Counted from the stretch's first letter, positions 25,638-39,893 are shown. The stretch is 64,000 nucleotides of DNA from Setaria digitata (GCA_003640385.1 RCAB01000105.1:1-64000), one strand, 5' to 3'. Numbers and translations are program-made. The notes: a model not told the origin generated them from the letters alone.

Positions 25638-25668
<31 letters not shown>
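25638..25668. repeat. TA microsatellite
   Basis: About 15 uninterrupted TA units in intergenic sequence. Confidence 0.9.
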
Positions 25669-25670
<2 letters not shown>

Positions 25671-26574
25671 AGGTCCTCTTTTTCAACTTTTCGTTGCATT
25701 AGGTTGTGATAAACCTGTCATTAGTTTGAAGTTTAAAGTAATAATTGCCATTCCATTCCGTACTCTACCTGGAGATCTGTTAAATTGATTAAGATAAAAG
25801 TAAATCGGCGGAAATTACCGAATATATAGTACTGTTTTTTTTGCTGGGACATGGTATTTGCCGACAGATTCTTTTAGAAATATTTGTATTATTGAAGTGG
25901 AAAGAAGGAAATTACTTATCCGATAAGCTTTTTAATCCCTCCGCTTTCCGTGGATTTTGGTCACTATCAGTGCTGAAAATAAACGATAAATCTATTTCGG
26001 AAACAATCCGTTGGAAATAAGAAGAGAGTAAATATTAAGAATGAATGAAGAATATGAAAGGCTGAAAAGATTGGGTCAAGTTAATTCACTGTGCATTTTT
26101 TGGTACAGTTACTGCTAATTGAATCTTGCACCTGGACTTTTTTTAGGGATGAAATAAATTTCGAGTCAATATTCAAGTCGTGGAAAATTGTAAACTTCGG
26201 TAAAGTGGTTGTTGACGGAGATTTGGAAGCTAGTTAATTTGATTAAGCAGCTGTAAAGGATTGGGAAAAAATTTTGTTTTTTGGAATAAGAATAAAATTT
26301 AATTAAAACGGCAGGTCAAAGATCATGGCACGGAATTTTTTAGAGGCTAATGTGGCGTTTAAAGAAAAGGAATATTTGGATAAGGTCTCGAAACATATTC
26401 CAAAACATTAATTCTGTTAATGCCGGATAGGTGGCATGAAAAGGAACAAAAAGTGAATAGAGAGAAAAAGGAAAATGGAAAAAAGATTAATGTTTTCTAT
26501 GGTGTAATGTAAAATATTTTAATATAAATAGAATAAAATGACCTTGCTGTTTCGGTTCCGGTTTCGGAGTGGTT

Positions 26575-26790
26575 GGTTAGATAGATGGACAATGAATGGG
26601 AAGAAGGAAAGGTGAAAGGGCGTGGGGAAGTGTGGTGAAATGTAAGGAAGGAGAAAAGCCAAGCCGGAAAGGTGAGAAACGGGAAGATGGGTGACATAAA
26701 AGGTAACATGAGGTTGGTTGACAGATGGGACAGGAGACAGATAGTGAAGGGAAATGTGGGACAAGTAAGTGAAAGAAAAGCATTAAGTTG
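26575..26790 (+). repeat. Purine-rich tract, G-rich relative to surroundings
   Basis: For about 200 bases the plus strand is dominated by A and G with many GG/GGG steps (gggcgtggggaag, ggaaggagaaaag, gggacaggagacag), unlike the flanking AT-rich DNA. It contains no stable repeat unit and no credible exon. It could be triplex-prone DNA, a decayed microsatellite or part of an unannotated non-coding transcript. Confidence 0.5.
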
Positions 26791-27072
26791 AAATTGTTCT
26801 TTTGTCTTTTTTTCCAGCTGCACACGCCCATAAATGAGATCAAGTTGAAATTTCAATCTCAAATAGATATTGCATTGTATCGCCCCGGAGGCTATTAAAT
26901 TCCACTGATATTGCATTGGTGGCTAGCATTATTTATTTGTTGCATTTTCCATTTTCTAATTTTTCTCGAAATTTCAAACAAACTTAAGGAATAAAATGGT
27001 AATTATCTGTTCACTTAATCATTTATTATCCATAGCATATCTATCAAATTGATTCTTCCATATATATATACA

Positions 27073-27092
27073 GATAGATAGATAGATAGATA
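27073..27092. repeat. GATA tetranucleotide microsatellite
   Basis: Five consecutive GATA units directly follow a short TA run in intergenic DNA. Confidence 0.9.
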
Positions 27093-30000
27093 GGACATAT
27101 AGTTGTAATGGTGCTAATCATCTTTATAATTAGCATTTTATTTTGTTTTTTTTTTTTTCATTCGTCAAATCCACTTACACGTGGTTTTTTTTTCTTTTCT
27201 TTTCTCAAAAAAACGAAAAAGATATTGCAAGTTGGATATTAACTGTTATTACTATGTAAGGGAAATTTCAAATTTTCCTATCGAAATTTGTGAAAAAAGA
27301 CCCAATTGAGCTACGATATATTACAATACGTAATAATTCTTTCGATTTTCCAGTTAAATAGATAAAAATTTATTACTTTAAATTTTTACCATATTTTTGT
27401 CCAAAAGTAGGATGATTTGGATTAAAAATGCTGCAAATGCTTATTTTGTTGCTCCAAACTGATACGATATATGTAAAGTTTTGAAATTTTTTCGTCAAAA
27501 ATTGAGAAAGATGCAAAATCACCTCGAACCTCTGTACTTTTATTACCAAATATCCAGAAAGCAAATAAAATAATTGCATATTTATTAATAACCAGGACAA
27601 TAGATATATGATAATACTATCTGACCTGTGATATGAACAAATATGAATTATCAGAAGGTTTTTTAGGCTTTACCGAATTTTTTACCATTCTTTTTAAAGC
27701 ATATACAATTGCTATTTTTTAATTCACAAATTTAGTTTCAGACCAACTTTTCCATTTCCTTTCACGTTTTAAAAGAACCTCGATATTTAGTTAGAAAAAT
27801 ATCTAAACAGTTATATCTAAAATATCAGCAGCTTTTTCCCGATTCTTTTTGTTTCGATTTCTCTTCTTCAATTTTTCGAATTAAATTTTGAAATTTCAAT
27901 TTATAGTAAAAGTTAATGTGATAAAAAGTTGTGATACATCCAATTTAGGTTCTGCTTCCAAATGAAAGTCTGAAATTTTATTTAATATCGACAAAAACGA
28001 AATGCCCATTAGAAAATAAATCAGTAATTTTCGGATAAAAGTTTTAGAGTTTACTCAAATATATTAAGGCTCTACACAGATTTATTATTATTACTATACA
28101 TTACAGAATAATTCCAATAATAATAGCCATATTTCAGCTTAACTATGATTCCAAAATGATAATAGCAATCAACATGTTTATGCAATTTATATTAAACAAA
28201 TAGATGTTATTGAATACTAAACTTTAATGAATTAATTTATCAGCAACGAATAAACACTAGTATCATGACCGTGTAAACTTAAAATAATTTAGCGCATAAT
28301 CATAATTGCTTATATTCGAACACTGAATTAATTAACAACTTGCTCGATCGAATCATTTGCATTATCAAATGAATTTTTACGATGCAAATCAAATTTTTGT
28401 CTCTTCAAATCATTTAACCTTGAAACTAAAATTATTCGCCGTTTCTTAACCATTATTTGACTTCATTTTAGTTATTTCAACCTTTCTAAAATGCTCCATA
28501 GAAGAAGAGTTGCAAATGCGAATATAATTAGTGTCATTGTTTAATTAACTGTCTTTTATTAGCGTTGTAAAAACAAGATATGTTCACATAGCAGTAAAAT
28601 AAAAGATGATAAAATCAATGATTATTTAAAATAGTCGTTCAAGTTTCGTGTGCAAGCATCGTTATCACTTGTTAACAATTGTTCATATTGCAACTTTGAA
28701 AAACTTGTTTTTCATAGACAAGATAAGAAATACTCGAGGACAGGTTGTAACATCGATGAGAATGGAAGATGAAAGAGAAAGTAATTCGACTCTAATTTAT
28801 GCAAATAGCCAAATAATTGTTATCATCCTGTCTGAAATTTATCAGTTTTAAAATTTTTAATTTATCCAGTTGAATTAATTATTTCCCATTTTCCGGATCA
28901 TTAGTTGCTAGAGCTCTTTGCTATCTTTGCGTATTTATTCAAGCAAAAACACATTACTTCACAGACAAAAATTTTTTTCACCATTTCTTCCCACAGAAAT
29001 TTCCTTTCCTTTCCTTTTTTCCTGTTAATCACAAGAAATGTGGCAGTAATTAATGAATGAAAACATTTCTACTGAGAAAAAAGAAATTTCGTAGTAAAAA
29101 AGAAAAGTGAAATTACAGCACGTTAAACTGAACTATTACCTTTTTCTTATGCCTGCTAGCAGTAATGGAAATTATTTTCAATTTTTATGCTTCTGAACAT
29201 AAATTTTTGCAATTAAAAGTACTAAGATATTTCTTTCTAAGCTTTATTTTAGTGAAATAATGAAAAAAAAAGAGGAGAAACTTACAAGAAATGTCGTATT
29301 TTAAATAGATAATTAGCAAAAAAAAAGTGAAAAGTAAAAATTGCAGTAGAATCGTGATTAAAAATGTTAATTATGGAAATATGACAGAGTATGATGAATA
29401 AGTTAGAAAACATGTTAACTGAAGAATGTAATTAGTTTATTCAATGGTTCTTTTCAAGCATTTCAATTAATCAGTTATTAAATTTTAAATGATTTAAAAT
29501 TATTTTGGCCAAAAAATGAAATAATAGTTGTTCAAGTTAATTAGAGATTTACATAATAATAATTTTATTATATCAGATAACTTTCTAGCGTCTTTAAATT
29601 TTATATTTGATTGTCCATTCCTTTTCCAGTTTATAAATGAGATCAATGGTCTTCAGTGGATAAACAAATAAAATTATAATTACATGACTTTTCTAATTAC
29701 TATCAAACGATATAATTACAGATGGACAAAAAGAAGGAAAAAAAAAGAGAATTGCTGATCAATAATAGCAAATCAATCACATTTGTTTATTTTCGCTTAT
29801 TATCATTATTACTATTATTACCTTCACTAATTAATCAATTATTGCTGAATGATTGTTTAACTGTTATTAACTACTGATTAACAAGGATAATTATTATTCG
29901 GTAATTCAAATGAATTTTGATTAGCAATGATGAAAATTTATCTGTGAATGAGATAAATTGCATATCGGAGGATATTTTTGATAGTATAGGCAACACTCTG

Positions 30001-30415
30001 GACCGGTTTCATTCTTAATTTTTGTGAACATTTCTCATTATCATTATTAACACTGAAAAAGTTTTCATTGACATTTTTATCAAATTTCAAACTTTTTTAT
30101 CGTTTGAAAACTGTTTTGCAGAAAAAAAAAAATTTCTTTCTTACAAATAATATTTCTTTTCTTTTCCGTTGAACTATCCCATATTGCTATTATATTGCTT
30201 ATTTGTGGTCATTCTTATTGTTTGCTGAGACAAATGCCTGTTCAATGAAAAAATTCGTTATTGTTCCTTCCCGAATACCAGTAGTTTCTTGTAAGTACAT
30301 CACTCTCTACCGTAACGGAGTTATCGTTATCGTAATCTATGAAAATTATGATTCTTCTTCCAATTGTAGGAAGGAAATTTTTCATTAGCTTCATTCAGCA
30401 AGGATCAACGAATGA

Positions 30416-33400
30416 ATGATGAACGTTTTGGTAGGCATTGCTTAGAATGAATGAATTAGAATCTGCAATTCATATTTATCAGGAAAATTAAAGAGGAAAA
30501 TTCAATCATTTAAAAATGATTTAGAAATGAATGAATAATTATAACGTCGAAATTTTTTAGATATTATCCATTCTAGCTACTGTGAAATTCGATGGCAATC
30601 TATTAAAACAACATTAGTGAAAATCATAAAAAAATCCAAAAAAAAAAAAAAATTATTGATTCATTGGTTGAAAATTTTCAGATTTCATTGTTGCTGACAT
30701 TATCAATGTATCCGGTTGTTTTCAGTACCTTACTGATACAGAATCAACGCAATCCAGAATGTGTAAATTATTTAACTGAAGGGGCACTTGGAGGAAAGCA
30801 AACTAATGGGTGCTTTTTTTTTTGTTTTGTAAATTCAAAGTAGATTTTTAGAAAAAAATGAACCCTAAATCGTCTGTTTCTAGCATTTAATTTAAATTAG
30901 TTAGCAAGCAATCTCCATTAACGATATGTATTTAATTTAACTACCTATTACCACTCTTGACACCATTTATTTTATTTGTTTTTGGAAAAGCCGATTTTGT
31001 AATTAAAAGAAAATGGAAATTATATTAATAAATTATAAGATCATATTATTATATTCAGAAAAAAAGAAAGTTGTTGATCTCGTCATTTATTTAGTAGCTA
31101 ATTTTATTGATTCAACTATCTATACTACCTTTAGCGTCATTCATTTCACTTCCTTTTTTTTTTCTTTTTTAGAAAATCAACTTTATGATTAAAACAGATA
31201 AAAATTATGCTAATAATATTATATAATTCATTTTCAGGCTGAAAAAAAAAGCTCCTCATCGGATTACTCGTTCATTCAATTATCCTTTCTCTCTGTTCTT
31301 TTTAGTGTGAATTCAGTAGATTTCAATCCTGCCTTACAATTTTCCGGACATTACGGCTATCCAGGTTTCAAGATACGGTTTAGCAGAAATGCATTCTGGT
31401 ATGCTAGCACGTTAATTGCTCGATTATTGGATGAAAAAGTACAAAATGTTTATATACCGCCGTTTAGTCAATGCCTTCCAGAGGTAATATTTGCTTCTTT
31501 TTTTTTTTTTTAAATTTGCATTTAAAATATTCAAAAAATGTCTAAATTTTCAATTCTACTTCCAAAGAGAAATTACGAATATTATTTAATTTGTTTGCAT
31601 GAAAAATTTTTATTTTTTTATTTTGACAGTCTTTGCTTCTCTGCCACTTTCAAATTTGCGCAGCTTTTTTTAAAATAATTTTGTAAAGAAAAATGAAAAC
31701 AATTTAAGAAAAAGGAAATGAATCGTTATAAATTTAAATTTAATATATTAAAAAGATTATAACGATTAGCGATCTAAATCTCTTCTTAATTAATTGTATG
31801 TTTTTTTTTTCTTCTTCTCAAAAACAAATTCTTCATTTAATTTTTTTTCGATTTTTCGGAAACACCACCTCATTTTATATTATAAACTAAATCATTTGAT
31901 TCGAACTTGATGCCAATTAGATTTGCTTTTTATTTAAACTAGCGAAATAAAATGTGTTGTAAAAAAAATTTAGGTTAGCGGATGTGCACAACTTACAAAT
32001 ATAATGATAACACATTATCAATGTCCTCAGAACGTTTTATTATATCCAGTATCATATAATCAACTCGAAATTAATGTTCAAAATTTCGCTCTCAGGTTTT
32101 GTTAAATTATAATAGTTTTACGAAAAATTAAAATTCGAGTGGAATTTAAATTAAGAATAAAATAGAATGGAATTTAGAAGGAAGAAATCAATCTAATAGT
32201 GAAGTTATCACTTTTTAGACTTTGCAAATTCATTGAAGCTTAAATCTTCTTCGGATTCTGATCAGAACTTTCTGTTTGCATTTTTATGTGAATAGAATGA
32301 AATGCTTCAATAATTTTTGAAGAAAGCAAAACTCAAACAGGAAGTTTTGATGCAATTTTTCTGTAGTAATTTGAAAAATAAGGTGCCTGACATTGAGTTT
32401 AGCTTAAAGTCATCTTTCATCTCATCAAAAAGCTTTACTGAGAATAAGAATTTACAGCTGACAGGATGTTGAAAAATTTATTTCGATCTCTTCACCGCTT
32501 AAATAAGTCATCGGTGACTAAGTGTCTCTTTGATTTTCCGTGCCATTTTTGAAATCGTAATTAATTAAATTTTGCTGACGAAGAATTTGTAGAATTAATC
32601 CCTTACAATAAAATCTAATCAAAAATTCGAGAAAAAAAAAAGGATTTTAATAAATGTTGTAAGTTTCAAGTGATAATTTAACTTTATAGTTTTAGCATTT
32701 CGTTGAAAATCGATAAATTTCTTCATTCTATCATTCTTGCTTAAATTAAATGAAGTTTTAGCCTGAGTGGCAAACTTGGTGGACAAATTGTTGTTTTGCT
32801 ACCTATACCACTTTGTGGCTTGTTGTGTGTCGATGCTAGACAGGTTTTTCCTTTTCCTTCCTCATTTATTAATTAATTGAGATGGACTTTCTTTTTTTAA
32901 TTTTCAAAAGTTCCAACAAAGAAAGAGAATTATTTTCTAAATTAAATTCACAAAACTATGACAAAAACAAATAAAAAAAAAAGCATTTCAGATCTCGATA
33001 TCATTGCGAGTGATAATTGAACGAAATCCTTTTAATGGCGCTACGCAACTTCGTATGAGCAAATGTTCGCTCACAATTGGATATTTAAACATTTACGTAG
33101 TTGATGGTGGACTTCTTGGTGGAATCATCAATAACAATTTTCGGGTAACTTGAAAATTTGAAGTTAATTGCAAGATATTGAAATTTAATAGCTGCCGCAG
33201 TAACTTTGGTGATAATGAATTTTCAGTCAATTTCCCTATCAGATAGCTTCAAAAAGGACAGAAAACTAGCTAATTAATTAAGCAGAAGCTTAAGTGGTAG
33301 TTTTAAATGTCTTTATCGCTTGTTTAAAAACAAAAAAGAAACAAAGGGAACTTTTAATCTTGAAATTGCATGTTTTTGCTTAGAAACGCATCTGTCCCTC

Positions 33401-36400
33401 CGTATTACATATTTTGTAATCATAACTTCTCCACAAAAATGAGGTTTGAAATATCTCGCAAATGCGAAGGTTTAAAAAATTCCCAATGATCACTGTTTAT
33501 TTCTTTCTTTTTTTTTTTTAAGTGAAATGTTTCTATCTTAGTTTTATAATTCTAAAGGTTTTTCAGGATGATTTTGCATTAGGATTTGATAAAAATAAAC
33601 TGTTTTGTTAGAAAAGAAACTCAATTTTTTTTTTTTGAATATGTGCTTAATGTACAATCTTTTTTGCTTAGAGATACTGCAAAGAAGGTGACTTAAAAAC
33701 TTTTTTGGACTGAGCAAATGGGTTAATGAGTGATTAAAAAACTTTTATAAGTCAGTGAAAATATTTGGAAATCGTCGTGGAAAAGGAATTTTCGTCTGTT
33801 GAAAGTTTTTCAAATACACAAAAACATAATTGATTTTTCTTTTTATTTTAGGGCAAGTTAATATCCCAAGCTCAACAAATGTTACCAACAAAATTTTGCA
33901 ATATGGTGCCATCAATCCTTAATGAGCAAATAAATTCACAACTGGCAACTATACCACAAACAATTTCAATTATGCAAATTTTTTCAAATGCTGCCTTGTT
34001 CAGTAGCAAACCAAAAAGATTACCAGAATATGTAAGTTTTGAAATTACACTTGTTTAATTTAGTTTTCCTTTATCCTTTTCCTTTCCCTTCAGTAAAAGA
34101 AAAGAAAACACAACTGCTACAGTTATGAAGTTCAAATCATTTCTATGCGTATTCAGAAATGACAAAATTAACCGGAAATTATCCACTATGAAAAGCTAAT
34201 TCCATCTGTGAATTTTATAGAGCTTTTAGGTATTTCCATTACTTTTAGAGTATATCTAATTGTTAAATTAGTAGATAAGTAATATTTATCTGGACAAATA
34301 TTAGTTGAGTCTAGTTATAAGACAGGCTAATATGAGCTTTTAAATTGTTAGTAACTGTTGGCAAAAATACAGAATTTAATGCAAAATTGATAACATTTTT
34401 TCAAACGCTTAATAAAGGCCTATATAAGACTCAGTTATTTGGAAAGAAAAGCCTGATAAAAAAAATGCCAAATATTTCATTGATGGATGGATTAGCTTAG
34501 ACGACTAAATGGCTTGTTCCTACTGTTTATTATTATTATTATTGCTGAACAGAGTGTAAATTAAATCAAAACGTATTCTCTTGGATAGTGATGCATTTTT
34601 TCCTATATTTTTTATTCTTAAAATTTCTTTCTCTTTCATCTTTTCTTCAATCATTTATTTAAGTGTTATTCGGAAGTTTGTCAACGATACCATTCGGCCA
34701 ACATATCAATGACTCGCAAATTCCTGAAGTCGAGGACAATCCTAATTTCTGGTGTATCAAATATGGACACTGCTAGCCAAGACCATAAATTAGTTAATAA
34801 CAGTAAAGAAATAAGAAACTCAAGTGGTACAACTGAAAATCATAATTTGATGGAAAATCATTCATTATCAATCAAACTGAACAATAAGCAAAATCAACGG
34901 AATAGAAGTTGGGGAAGAGTAAAACGAAATGTAAGAAAATAATTCGATAAAATTTGATGGCATTTCAAGATGAAAAAAATAAAAGGAAAGAAAAGAACTT
35001 GACAGGAAATATAAATGAATATAATTTTGAACCAAAAGAGAGGCAATAACGAGATTTTCACCACTATTTTCATTTCCTAAACTGTTAAATAATAAAGGTA
35101 AATCGTAGATTGGATTAGCAATGCCAAACAATCAACAATGGCAACAATGTGCTAACTGTGATTATGACAAGAATGAATTCTTATCCTTTTATTCAACCAA
35201 TATTTTTGATCGCATTCGCGTATGTTAGAGACTATTTTTGAATATTTTGATTATTTTAGGAAATTATGTTAATTTAGAGAATTTCAATAGGACATTACAC
35301 TAAAAAAGATAGGATTTTCTTGCAGAATAACTCCAGAAATAAAAAATTACTTAAAATAGACTTTTCTTAAGTTTGTAAATTTAGTTTATTGAAATTGTCA
35401 GCAAATAATAATAATATTTCTTTAAGCAGGGACCAATAGTATATGCAACAAGGTAACTGTGAAATACTCTCACTTAATGAAAATTGCTTTTTCCTTAAAA
35501 TTATATTAGTATCTTAAAGAATTTTTTAAAGGATTTTTTTATGTTTTAAATTTATTAAATTTTAAAAGATTACTTCAGAATTGTGCTTCGGATTTAACAC
35601 TGTCAACATATTTACTGGGAACTGTGATGGCAAATTATGATTTTATCCTAAGTTTGTCAGGTGAATTTAGTCCAAGCGCACGTGGTGGCACTCCTTTTCC
35701 GCCGCCAATATTGCAATTTCCGATGATAAGTGGAGGACGAATGCTTGATTTGCTTATCAGTGATTATACATTTAATACATTACTTTATCATCTGCATAGG
35801 TTTGTTTACTTCCTTGAAATATCTACTGGGTATGTTCTGACAGTATTTTTGATAAGTGATATGCTGCTTGTAGTAGATAGATTGATATCAATAGAATGAG
35901 ATTTTTATTTATAATAAAAAAGTTCTTTTTTCCGAAAGAAAGAAACTACTGAAAATATGATTTCATCATAAATGAAAAAAAGAAGTTGCAAACGAATAGA
36001 AAATTAAAATTCATCTAAACATTTTTTTTTTTCGTTTTAAGTCCAAAATAAATGAATTTGGACTAATTGTGTTCATGAACTATATTCAGGTCCAATTTTA
36101 GACTCAAAACAATTGATACAATAATCAAAACTTGTTGATTTAAAGCTAATTAAAAGAAATTTACTGCATTCTTGATTTTTTTTTCGTATAAAAGATCTTC
36201 AAATTAAAAAAAAAAAATGAAATATGATTTTTTTAGAACAGGCATTTTCACATTTCGACTTAGTCCTGAAACGGGTGGTGGTATTGGTGATTTCTTAAAT
36301 TTGACTTGCAACGAGGATGATTTCGATTTTGATTTAAGTGTCGAATTACAGGATGCTAAGGTACGTGATTTTAGCAAACTACAAAAAAGTAATTAAGTTG

Positions 36401-37836
36401 CTTAAATCGCTTATAAATGATGGAAGTGGTCCTATAATGTACAGGTAATAGGACGAATTCGAATCAGTTATAATATCAAAAATAAAATTAATTGGTCAAT
36501 TTTAAATGCTTTTTTACATACATTGCTTAAAAAAATGATTTTCTATAATTCTGTTAAACATATCATTGTAAATTATGTAAATTATGCTTAGAATTAAAAA
36601 TAATTATTCCCAAACAGTAATTAATCTGTGAACATTTTCAATTAAATTTATTGCACTCCGTAGAAAGAAAAAAAATTTTAGAATAGTGAAGAAACTCACA
36701 ATTTATTTTTGCGTTTCAAATTGAACAGCTTCTTTCGACTATCATCTCTAGATTAGATATTTTGAGAGTAATTCAGGATTCTACAAATGAAACAAATTCG
36801 AAATCTGATGCGAATTCACAAAAAAAACGTATAAAGCGACTGAGTACACTTCATACTTTAATTGAATTTGGCGTATGTTTCGGTGATTTAGCACCGGAAA
36901 TTCGTGAAAAAAATCCAGGGAAAAAAGTTTATATTATAATGAAAACAAATCGAGCACCATCTGTACAATTCCAAGCTGCCAATGGAGGTTAATTTTTAAA
37001 ATTTATAAAAATTTCAACTGATAAAATTTTTTTGGACCATAAATATCGTTGTAATATAACATTATGCACTGGATACTTTTCCAGCATAATTAAATGTCCA
37101 AATTTTCTATTTAACTTTTTAAAATCATCAAAAAAATAAAATTTGGCAATATTTCAGGTACTGCCCTAATTGAATTTATCATAGATGGTTTCATTTTCCT
37201 GGATGGTACCAACACAAGAGTTGGCCATATCCGGATCGCAGCCGAATTTGCAGCCGCAGTTCAAGCTGTAGGCAATCGTATTATTGGCAAAGCAAAAATT
37301 CAACGCCTAGAATTGATTGACATGGACAAAACATTCGGTCTTCCTCAGGAGGCATTCAATAATCTTGCCGATTTAGCAAGTGGAATGATCACCAAGGTAT
37401 AAATTTTACGCATATTTAATTTCTCCTGGAATATAATTTAATCAAATATACATTTTATCAACTGGTTTTATTAAAGTAAAAAAATTAATTTTCATAATTT
37501 GCTGACAAAATTAAATCTTTGATTGATTCAATTTTCAATTTTAGTCAAATTTTTTCCTTAACAAAAATTTATCTTATTGAACTTTTCAGTTTTTTTTTTT
37601 GATTAATTTAATTTTTTTCAATTTTTTTTCAGGCAGTAAATAAAAAATTAGCATACGGTATACCAATTACCGTACCACAATTAGGCTTACCAATTAAGCT
37701 ATATAATATTCACTTGCAAATAATCGAACATGCCATATTCATTTCAACCGATGCTACTGTTCACTTGAATGCATTTCACTCACCGTATCGAAGGTTCCCC
37801 CAATGTTCTTACTATAAGTATCGTAATTTCAAGTAA
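30416..37836 (+). CDS. Secreted BPI/LBP/CETP-family lipid-binding protein
   Basis: Fourteen coding exons: 30416-30430, 30682-30809, 31306-31483, 31974-32095, 32762-32843, 32992-33144, 33852-34031, 34664-34930, 35109-35219, 35579-35799, 36237-36360, 36729-36987, 37158-37396, 37633-37836; 2283 nt in consistent phase, 760 aa. The start is the ATG at 30416, preceded by an in-frame TGA and an acceptor (AG 30397-30398). Exons 1 and 2 together encode a signal peptide (MMNVLISLLLTLSMYPVVFS). The first BPI domain begins near VDFNPALQFSGHYGYPG and keeps the cysteine pair C200/C242 expected for the BPI disulfide (135/175 in human BPI). The second domain runs to FHSPYRRFPQCSYYKY and resembles the C-terminal barrel (GTALIEFIIDGFIFLDG). 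Family members bind lipid or endotoxin outside the cell. It is far longer than BPI (~480 aa) owing to exon 8 (residues ~287-375, Asn/Ser-rich, five N-glycosylation sequons) and an insert in exon 12. RVKR (~371-374) and RIKR (~561-564) look like furin sites. Ligand unknown. Confidence 0.85.
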
Positions 37837-39893
37837 TTTCACACTGTAGTTAAATTTCAACATTTCAAAATTTAATCTTCTGGATAAAATTTCGGAGATG
37901 TGATCAAAACTTCTGCCAAAACTTTTATCCCAGAATTGAGCATCAGCAGAACAGGAAACAGTAAAAATGATGTATATTTTCTCTTCTTAAATTTGCAGAA
38001 GTCAGTTTTTTCTTTTTTTTTTTTTAATGAACCCTTCTCCCTAGCATAAACAAACATACTGTAGGAAGATTTGGAAATTTTTGGACGAAATCATTACTTC
38101 AGGATATTTCAATAAAAGGCAAATTAGAAAGAATTTTTGAAAAACGAAAAATTCAGTCGCTTGAATTAGTCTGTTAAAATTTCACCTTAACTAGTAAATA
38201 AGGTAAATTCTAATTTTATCATTGGAAGTGTTATATTCCTTAATTTCGTTTCCTTTTCTTCTTTAAATGTTTTTGCGTAGTAAAATTAAAAAGTATCATT
38301 AGCTATTCTCTAATGAAATTGTTTCGAAAAACTTTAAAACAATGTCTAAAATAGTTACAGTAACAGATCTAAATAAAAGAAAAAGGGTAAGGTGGGAATT
38401 TCAGAAGTGAACAGAAATTTGTGAATTCCCATCTCAAATTTTTACGATTTATTTAATTTGTTCATTTACTCGTATAAAATGAACATGAATAAATTGATCA
38501 AAAATATCTCCCATTTTCAAAGTTATTCATGCAAAGATTTATTAAATTCAATTAGAACTTCAAGTAATTTTTCTAATTACTATTGAATTTGTTAATTTAC
38601 ATACAAACCGATGAATTAATTCTTTCCTTTCGGTCTCTCAGTTGATTTATTTGATGTATAACAATGATAAATAAAAGATTTTACAACTTTTCAAAAGCAA
38701 TGCTATGTAAGCCTTCCTTAGCCTGTTTTAAACTTCAGGCTATTCAATTCATTTCCTCCACCGAAGACAAAACTAAGCACACCTTAAGCATCTCCCATCT
38801 TGCCATCTTTCAAAAGGATAAGCTAATTTGACAAGAAGTCTCATGCGACAGGGTACCTCTACCACACCATTGATGCTACTGTGAGTAAGATTGTTTCATC
38901 AAAACTTAGCGCAAGTGATAAGCTATAGTGCGATGAAAACCAAAAAGACTGGTACCTCAAAATTCTGTTTTTCCGTGAAAAGGACGAGTTGTAAAATATT
39001 ATGAGTTGCCGGGGAGAAAATACATTGGCAGACATAATTATCACTTAATACCAGATGTGTTTCTATGTGGAAACTTTTATCAAATGAACATTTTTATCTT
39101 TTCTTTTTATCAAATGAACAAAAAAATTAATGGAAATTCAAGATGTAAGCTATTATTAAACAAATACCAAAATACCGGTACAAATGTAACATGATGCTGA
39201 AATTTCACAACGGGATTTTTTGACAAGTAAAAAAAGAAAATAGAGCAATCACTTTCGTATTCATTTTTCCTTTCCAAACACAAATATTAATAAATGAACT
39301 AACAGCAATGAAAAAACATGGCATATTTATTCATTTAGTGCTAACTATTCTAAAAGGTTGTAGAAAATCTAGTGTAAAAAAGAGCTAATAAAAAGAGCAA
39401 AAAGAAAAAAAGGGAAATGAAATAAAATTATCAAAAACTTCCTCATTTACTTCAATAAATTTAAGTGTGAAATTATTCAAATATTTATCGAAAACATTAA
39501 TCCTCATTCTTCTTTATAAAATAAAAAAAAAAAAAAAAAAAGCCACATTAATCAAACAAAATCTTAAAAAAAAGAAACACTTGAGAATTTGCCTTTTTTT
39601 TTAAAACAAATTTCAAAATAACTGTTCATTTTAGTACGATAATCCTGCAGGAATGGTTATGTGTGCTGGCATTTAAAACTATTTAAAGAAAAAAAAAAAA
39701 AAAAAAAAAATCGTGCTCGTATTATAATATAAATTGACGCATAAGCAATTTTTTTCTTTTCTTATAACATTTACGAGTTAATTATTAAAGATAATAAAAT
39801 TCGCTTATTTTCACATCATATCACCAATACTTGAAGCATAAATTTCATGTACGCAAAAAATATACAAAAAAAAAGGCGTGATTTCCCGCAAGA
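37837..39893. other. Convergent 3' intergenic region between BPI-like and Snail-like genes
   Basis: About 2 kb between the two stop codons. It contains the 3' UTRs of both genes, poly-A tracts at about 39520-39541 and 39688-39710, and a short direct repeat of TTTTTATCAAATGAACA around 39070-39120. On the minus strand an AATAAA at 39331-39326 could serve the Snail-like gene. No further gene seen. Confidence 0.6.

Larger units (their letters stand above)
24744..30415. other. Gene-poor region between the helicase and BPI-like genes
   Basis: About 5.7 kb. I see no coding exon with family resemblance and no RNA gene. Contents: the helicase 3' UTR at the start, a TA microsatellite (25638-25668), a purine-rich block (about 26575-26790), a GATA tetranucleotide run (27073-27092), and otherwise AT-rich unique sequence. 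Minus-strand frames of up to 139 codons at 26497-26916 are a by-product of the purine-rich block. Confidence 0.6.

Noticed and set aside
26497..26916. Minus-strand frames of up to 139 codons
   Set aside because: They arise from the purine-rich tract and give Pro/Ser/Phe/Leu-rich text in several overlapping frames, with no domain and no splice support.
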